Below, piece after piece: positions 59,069 through 64,000 of a DNA stretch of 64,000 nucleotides. The stretch spans positions 1,116,001 to 1,180,000 of the forward strand of contig BSDZ01000101.1 in the NCBI GenBank assembly GCA_030268105.1, given 5' to 3'. Source of the DNA: Volvox africanus (Eukaryota > Chlorophyta > Chlorophyceae > Chlamydomonadales > Volvocaceae). Both the position numbers and the translations under genes were made by a program. The notes beneath the pieces were generated by a model. It ran no database searches. It was not told where the DNA came from and worked only from the letters and a program-made list of their open reading frames with translations. Position 1 is the stretch's first letter. The number at the start of each line of letters is the position of its first letter.

Positions 59069-61775
59069 ATGGAGGACGGGCCCAAACTCCTCCCTCAGTG
59101 GCTTCGTGGTAACTCATCAGCTCTTCACCATCGAGGTGCGACAAGCTAGGCTGGCATTGAACAATCAGTTGACCGGTGCAACCGAAGAGCTTCTAACAGT
59201 CGCCTTAGGGAGCAGGACTTGTACAGATACCGGTGTATACCTGAAGCCACGCCTTTTCCGTTCCATAACGCGTGCGGCATCGCAGGTGACACCTCAGACG
59301 CCAGCAAGCGAGGCAAACCCGCTGGTGGCGGTGACACCGCTCGCTCAGCAGTGCAGGGCGACTCCTGGCTTCCCAGAGCGGGCTCCGGAGCCGCATTAAA
59401 CGGAATCAGCAGCGCATCGCCAGCGAAAGGTCCGCCCGACTTTGTGCGTGCATCTGACCGTGGCAATCTCTCTGATCGGTCTTGGAAAGCCCGCGACAAT
59501 GGTTATTCAAATATTAGCAGCCGCTCGGGTTACGTGCCCGTTGGGTTGAAACACGAGGCCAGCCGTGATGAGCGGGATGGGATTGTGCTGAAGCCAGGTG
59601 GAGGTTACAGTGTTGGGCATGGGTACGGCAAGCCGAGTGAGTCCGAGGGCGGCAGCAACTCGCGCGTGGAGCGAGGGCAGGAAAGTTGGCAGTCGGCTCG
59701 TGCGACTTCAACAGGGAGCAGAAATGGTCGCAAAGATGAGGATTCGCGCTCGCCTGCTCGGATCAGTGGGGCTATGAATGGAAGCTCGGGGACAGTAGCT
59801 CCTGCACCGGTTCAGGTACGCTTTGGAGCGTCTCAGAACACAATCAGGAGGTGCTGATGGTGCATGGGTGTGGAGCCCAGGTGTAAGCCCGAAGCGAGGC
59901 GCCAAACCCAAATCGCAAATTGTTAAATCATTCCTAGTGGACCCGATTGGAGCTTGGCGAATTCCATTAAGATACGGGGAGGAATATATTATTCCATCTT
60001 TCAGATTGCTTGAACCAAGTAACAAAGGAGGCGTTCAGGACCACGTTCTCTACTCCCCAATTTTAATGCCTCTGTATTCAATCCTAGCACATGAAAAGAT
60101 TTTTTCCTTACTTGCTATGTACCTTAGTGCGGTGCGCGTCCCCCCGTTTGCCGTCCAGGCCTCCTTCGAATCGGACTTCCCATCCCTGCGCCCGTTGCCG
60201 ACATCGAGCTCCCCCGGACCGCTGCCACAGGTCGGTGGTACGGTGTCGCCAGCGATGTCAGCACCGCTGCTCATTACGTCATCTTCGCCCGTGATTGACA
60301 CCGCCAGCTCCACCGTACCAGTGCCGTACCGCCAAAACTTCCTGTCTTCCCGTACCAGCTCCAATTGGACCTCCAAGCTGGCAGAGGCGCCAACTGCGTC
60401 GAGTCACAGTTCAGATCAGCGAATACCATCAGCTGTTAGCGCTGGAGAGGACATCCAGCCTCCGCCGCAGGCGGTTTGTACGCTTTCGCCCGCGCCAGCA
60501 CCGCCTACTGTGGCGCAAACGCCCGTCCCAGTAGTGGTTACCGCAAGCACGATGATCCCGACGCCAGCACTGGCGCCCGCTGCCCCGGTGCCAGTGGTGC
60601 CGCCACGGCCCTCTGGCGTTTGGGGTACGACAAGCATGGCGGCGGCAATGGCGTCTGTGTCCGATTCTGTCCACACCAGCACTGGCGTCGTGGGGGCTCC
60701 TTTTGCCAACCGGTCTCGGCTGGATAATTTGGCTGTGCGCCAGTCGAAACAACTCGTACCAGTTATCACCTCAGGAGGAGGAAAGTCGAAGTCAGGCATT
60801 GGGAATGTATCGGGGCTGGGCATCGCGGCGGGCGTGTCCACGGGCGGGGCTGGGGTTGGAGGTCCTGGGATAAGGGCGGGAGGCGGGCCAAAGGCTGTCG
60901 TTCCGACAGGCCTTTTGAAAATGTCGACCGGAAAGCGGGATGAATTGACGGTGGCTGCAGGACCCGTAGCTGCGGGGCCGAGGGTGCTAACAAGCAACAC
61001 GGTGATCCTGTCAAAGAAAGCTTTTTCACAGCCTCTGGATCGGCCGCTAACTTTGACGCGTACTACCTCCGCATCATCCCCTGCGGCCGCATTAATAGTT
61101 GTGGGAGCGGCAGCAACCACCACAGCTACGAGTTCAGTTGTTGGAGGTGAAAGCGGCAGCTGTGCCAGCTCTGGGACGCAGCCCACTGCAACAGGGCGGC
61201 TTAATGGGGGGGAGTTCGGTGACGGTGAAAGTGGCAACACGAGATTTGAGCAAGGAGAACTTTCTTGTAGAGCAGCTGCCTCCTTGACGACGGAGGCAGG
61301 ACGAAAGTTGTTTGCTGCAACCTGCAGTCCCCAACTATTACAATCAGCCCTCTTTTCAACTACTACTCCAGCCCAGCTTTCAGCTAAACAGCAGTTTCAG
61401 CCTGAGCACCCGCAGCCGGGGACCCACTCTCAGCTTCCACCACAGCGGACTTCCAGCGCACCGCACCCGGCGTTGCAGGTTTCCGAAGAGGAGGAGGCCT
61501 TTCTCCGATCGCTTGGATGGACGGCGTTCGACGAAGAGGATGGAGACGGGGAGGACATGGGTCTGACGGAGGAGGAGATTGCAGCATTTCGTGAGCAGCA
61601 GCAGCGCCAGGCGGCTGCCACTGTGTCAACGGGGACGCTAGCAGTTGCCTCTGCCGTCCCTACGGCGGTGCCATCGATGGCGGCGGGTCGGAGGGGCAAG
61701 CCTCTGATTGTGGCGGCAAGCTATGGTAGTGAGCCGGTATCCAGCTCAACCGATTCCGACTCTGAGTGTGAGTGA
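59069..61775 (+). CDS. Vasculin/GPBP1-like protein, three exons, complete
   Basis: Exons 59069-59108, 59286-59815 and 60159-61775, GT-AG, in phase (1, then 0), 728 residues. The N-terminus MEDGPKLLPQWLRG matches the plant family start of the type MEKGEPxLVPEWLR. Exon 3 opens with ASFESDFPSLRPL, the vasculin-family DFPSL block (about residue 191). The end carries EEEEAFLRSLGWTAFDEED then GLTEEEIAAF (residues about 633-667), the conserved vasculin C-terminal motif. The middle is Ser/Ala/Pro/Gly-rich and probably disordered. In animals, vasculin (GPBP1) binds GC-rich promoters and activates transcription; the plant and algal relatives are uncharacterised. The 5' end faces the WD40 gene, with a divergent region at about 58230-59068. 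No splice partner was needed after 61775 (TGA). Confidence 0.85.
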
Positions 61776-64000
61776 ACGGAACGGGGAATCAGGGTATCGC
61801 TGCGACTCTTTAATTAAATACTAGTACGACGGCACGGGAATTAGTTTTGGAATTCGTCCCACTACCCGTTTGGAGGGCTCGGGTGCCGTATCATGTGGCA
61901 TTGACGCATGATATGCAAACTGCCCCCATGGCCGGTGCGCCTGATCTTGGCTTTCTGGCGTTAGCGTGGAAATTAAAAGCGTGTGGATTTTGGGGATAGG
62001 TGGCGGGGAAAGGTTGTTGGGAACAGGAGAAGGTTGTTGGGTCGAGGAGGATGGCCGATGTGAGAATGGCTGCGTGTGTTAAAGAGTCCTGAGTCCGGAG
62101 GGGAATGCGTCAGGGCTGCCTCGTGGCGGCGAGCGTAGTGAGAGATGGTTATGCTGATGCTTTGTGGAATATGTGCATCAAAGAAAGGTCTCGCGTCTCT
62201 TCGTCGCATACTCGCTTTCACAGTGCAATCACGGCGCTTAATCTCCATTCCACTCCCTGGTTTCCTCTTTCGCTGTGGAGGAAATTCCGAGGCGTAGCAT
62301 AAATCACGTAGATGCATGCAGCGTGCAGGACAGAATGATTTTTCGAATCTCCTGGCCTTGGTTTCGTGTTGGGGCATTGACGATATGCCCTAAGTCATGT
62401 GTCGTGTGTCGGCAAATGTGCGCCCGAAGCTTGCTAAGTCCTCTGGAAGTTGGTATGCAAGTGCGTGCGCGTTTTAAAACTTATCCGCAAGACCGGCGCT
62501 GCAACTGATCCCGTCCTGCGCGCCGTCACCACCATCCAACAGTTTTGTGACCCGGTGCAGTGGCGAAATGGCTCCTGCACAGCATGCCAGGGCGCGCACC
62601 TGGCAGTGAAAGACAAGGAGAATGATCTGCCCGATGACGCAGTACCGTTGCTGCTGAAATTGCGGCTGTGGCTGCGGCTGGATGGCTACTAGGTCTGGGA
62701 CGTAAGCCGTACGATGCTTGTAGGGTGAGGGCAACAAATTCGTAAACACGTCTCACGTTTGCCGTGGTTTTATGGTGCGGGTGTGAGGCCGTCGGAGTCT
62801 GCTTGTCTCCTGTCACCACCAAGGCATGGCAGTGCTGGACAATTCAGCAGCAGAAGCTCTTTCCCACCCATTTCAGGTTGCGTGTTTCAGAAACCCACTA
62901 TGTGCCCCGACCGCAACCGCAACCGACATGCCATGTTAAGGTTGGGTGTTATGTATGAGGCACTGCGCCCTTGAGGCTCCTGTCCCCACTTCATTTGCCC
63001 TTTATTTGTCCAATCCTGTTCATCTCGCTGTATGTGTAAGGCACCGGTATTGATTGCAAAGCCAGCCTCCGTTTGTAACCAAGATCCTCGTTCAAGTTCC
63101 TTTTTGATGGATGCCAAATAGCACCTACCTGTCCTGAAATGCTGCTGCCAAACGGGTGGGGCAGGATTGTGGGCGGTCAGCAAGGGGCAGATAGCGTTTT
63201 GACATGCGGTACCCGCAGGTGATTCCAACACACACAGCGAGTGTGGCACACGGCGTACCCCCGATAGAGGGCACTTGCAAAGGTGGCAGACTAGGTACTT
63301 TACTGGCCACTTTACTGACTGGCATGCGCATTATTCTGTGCCGATAATAGGCTCACGGTTTGGGACGGGTTCTGCACAATTTAGTCTCCTTGAATGGAAG
63401 TCCATAGTGATATGACATATGGTGTACAAAGAACTCCGATGCTGGATACACGAACAGCTCACAGGCTGCTATACACGGTGTTCACGATGGCAGTTGACGT
63501 CAGATAATAATAGTGGAATAATTCGTTTACATGCCTGGTTGCTGACACGGATCAATTTGTTGGCTGACTGGCCATGCTTGGTTCCTAATTGTGCGCCAGG
63601 AACGGCGTCAGGCAAGCAAGGTAGGAATTGATTTAGCTGGTACTGTTTCTAAACTTTTGAGGTGAAAGACGTTTGATCTCCAGTTCTGGACGTAGAAGCT
63701 AGGTACGGCCCTTCTCATGGCGGCCGGAACAGAAGAAATGTCGTCCCGTCAGGTGTAAAGAAGTCAAATAACAGATTGCATTCCAATTGGTTTTTGAAAC
63801 GTTCCTTATGTACTCCTACAGCTTTGACGTTAGGTTTGGGCTTCGACATGCAGTAAAGCGATCGGTTCTATATGCACTCGATGATTTCTTAGTTTCCCTG
63901 GAGCTGGGACCAACTTAATGGATGTTTATCTGTTATAATTTCCTGGGAATTCCAGCTCCTGTTTACCGGTACCAACGTATTACCGTGTCATCGCGTCACT
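61776..64000. other. 3' stretch: one possible exon and a dispersed repeat
   Basis: A plus frame at about 62490-62692 (DPVLRAVTTIQQFCDPVQW, then LPDDAVPLLLKLRLWLRLDG) reads like protein and may be an exon of a further plus-strand gene or an independent short gene. The acceptor could be near 62488 and the end is at TAG 62690. 63041-63428 is the second copy of the dispersed repeat. The remainder, including the last 500 bases, shows nothing supported. Confidence 0.35.
63041..63428 (-). mobile_element. Dispersed repeat copy 2 (~390 bases, inverted)
   Basis: The minus strand matches 33264-33656 almost base for base, with single substitutions such as CGGGGGTACGCCG for CGGGGATCCGCCG and a few small indels. 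The two copies are about 30 kb apart in inverted orientation. No coding capacity was recognised. Likely two insertions of one non-autonomous element. Confidence 0.8.

Noticed and set aside
60416..61240. Minus-strand frame of 274 codons
   Set aside because: Antisense shadow of the low-complexity Ser/Ala/Pro-rich middle of the vasculin-like gene.

Overview
This is a nuclear genomic window from a eukaryote, most probably a volvocine green alga (Chlamydomonas/Volvox relatives). Three things point there. Almost every gene is cut by several GT-AG introns of roughly 150-750 bases. Two short interstitial tracts carry the Chlamydomonas-type telomere unit TTTTAGGG mixed with the plant unit TTTAGGG. The recognisable proteins resemble green-lineage families (plant-type NPL4, a plant-type WD40 protein, a plant-type vasculin-like protein, an AMT1-type ammonium transporter, a TagB/C-like subtilase). 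No bacterial operon, rRNA, tRNA, CRISPR array or virus was seen.

Layout. 0.8-7.7 kb: a subtilisin-like (S8) serine protease on the minus strand, rebuilt from about ten exons. It keeps the catalytic Asp, catalytic His and oxyanion Asn; the catalytic Ser exon is not in the window. 11.3-14.5 kb and 17.7-21.4 kb: two paralogous minus-strand genes whose products carry a domain like the conserved C-terminal part of plant SBP-box (SPL) proteins. One ends in a multi-pass membrane region. 22-28 kb: unclear, with scattered exon candidates. 28.1-29.2 kb: an intronless WDR5-like gene (minus). 32.4-33.9 kb: a partly resolved EF-hand-like gene (minus). 34.3-40.5 kb: a complete ten-exon NPL4 gene (minus). 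45.5-50.1 kb: an AMT1-type ammonium transporter (minus), sharing a short divergent promoter with a twin-CX9C mitochondrial protein gene (plus, 50.4 kb). 52.8-58.2 kb: a WD40 protein (minus), divergent from a complete three-exon vasculin-like gene (plus, 59.1-61.8 kb).

The genes are mostly unrelated housekeeping or regulatory genes, not a single pathway. Introns are loaded with microsatellites: about 340 bases of (GGGCAA)n, about 660 bases of (AAAT)n, about 150 bases of (ATA)n, and GACA/GATA and CA/ACACAT tracts. A roughly 390-base dispersed repeat occurs twice in opposite orientation (33.3 and 63.0 kb). Exon boundaries were worked out by hand from splice consensus, reading-frame phase and family motifs. 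They are consistent in phase where stated, but were not checked against transcripts.
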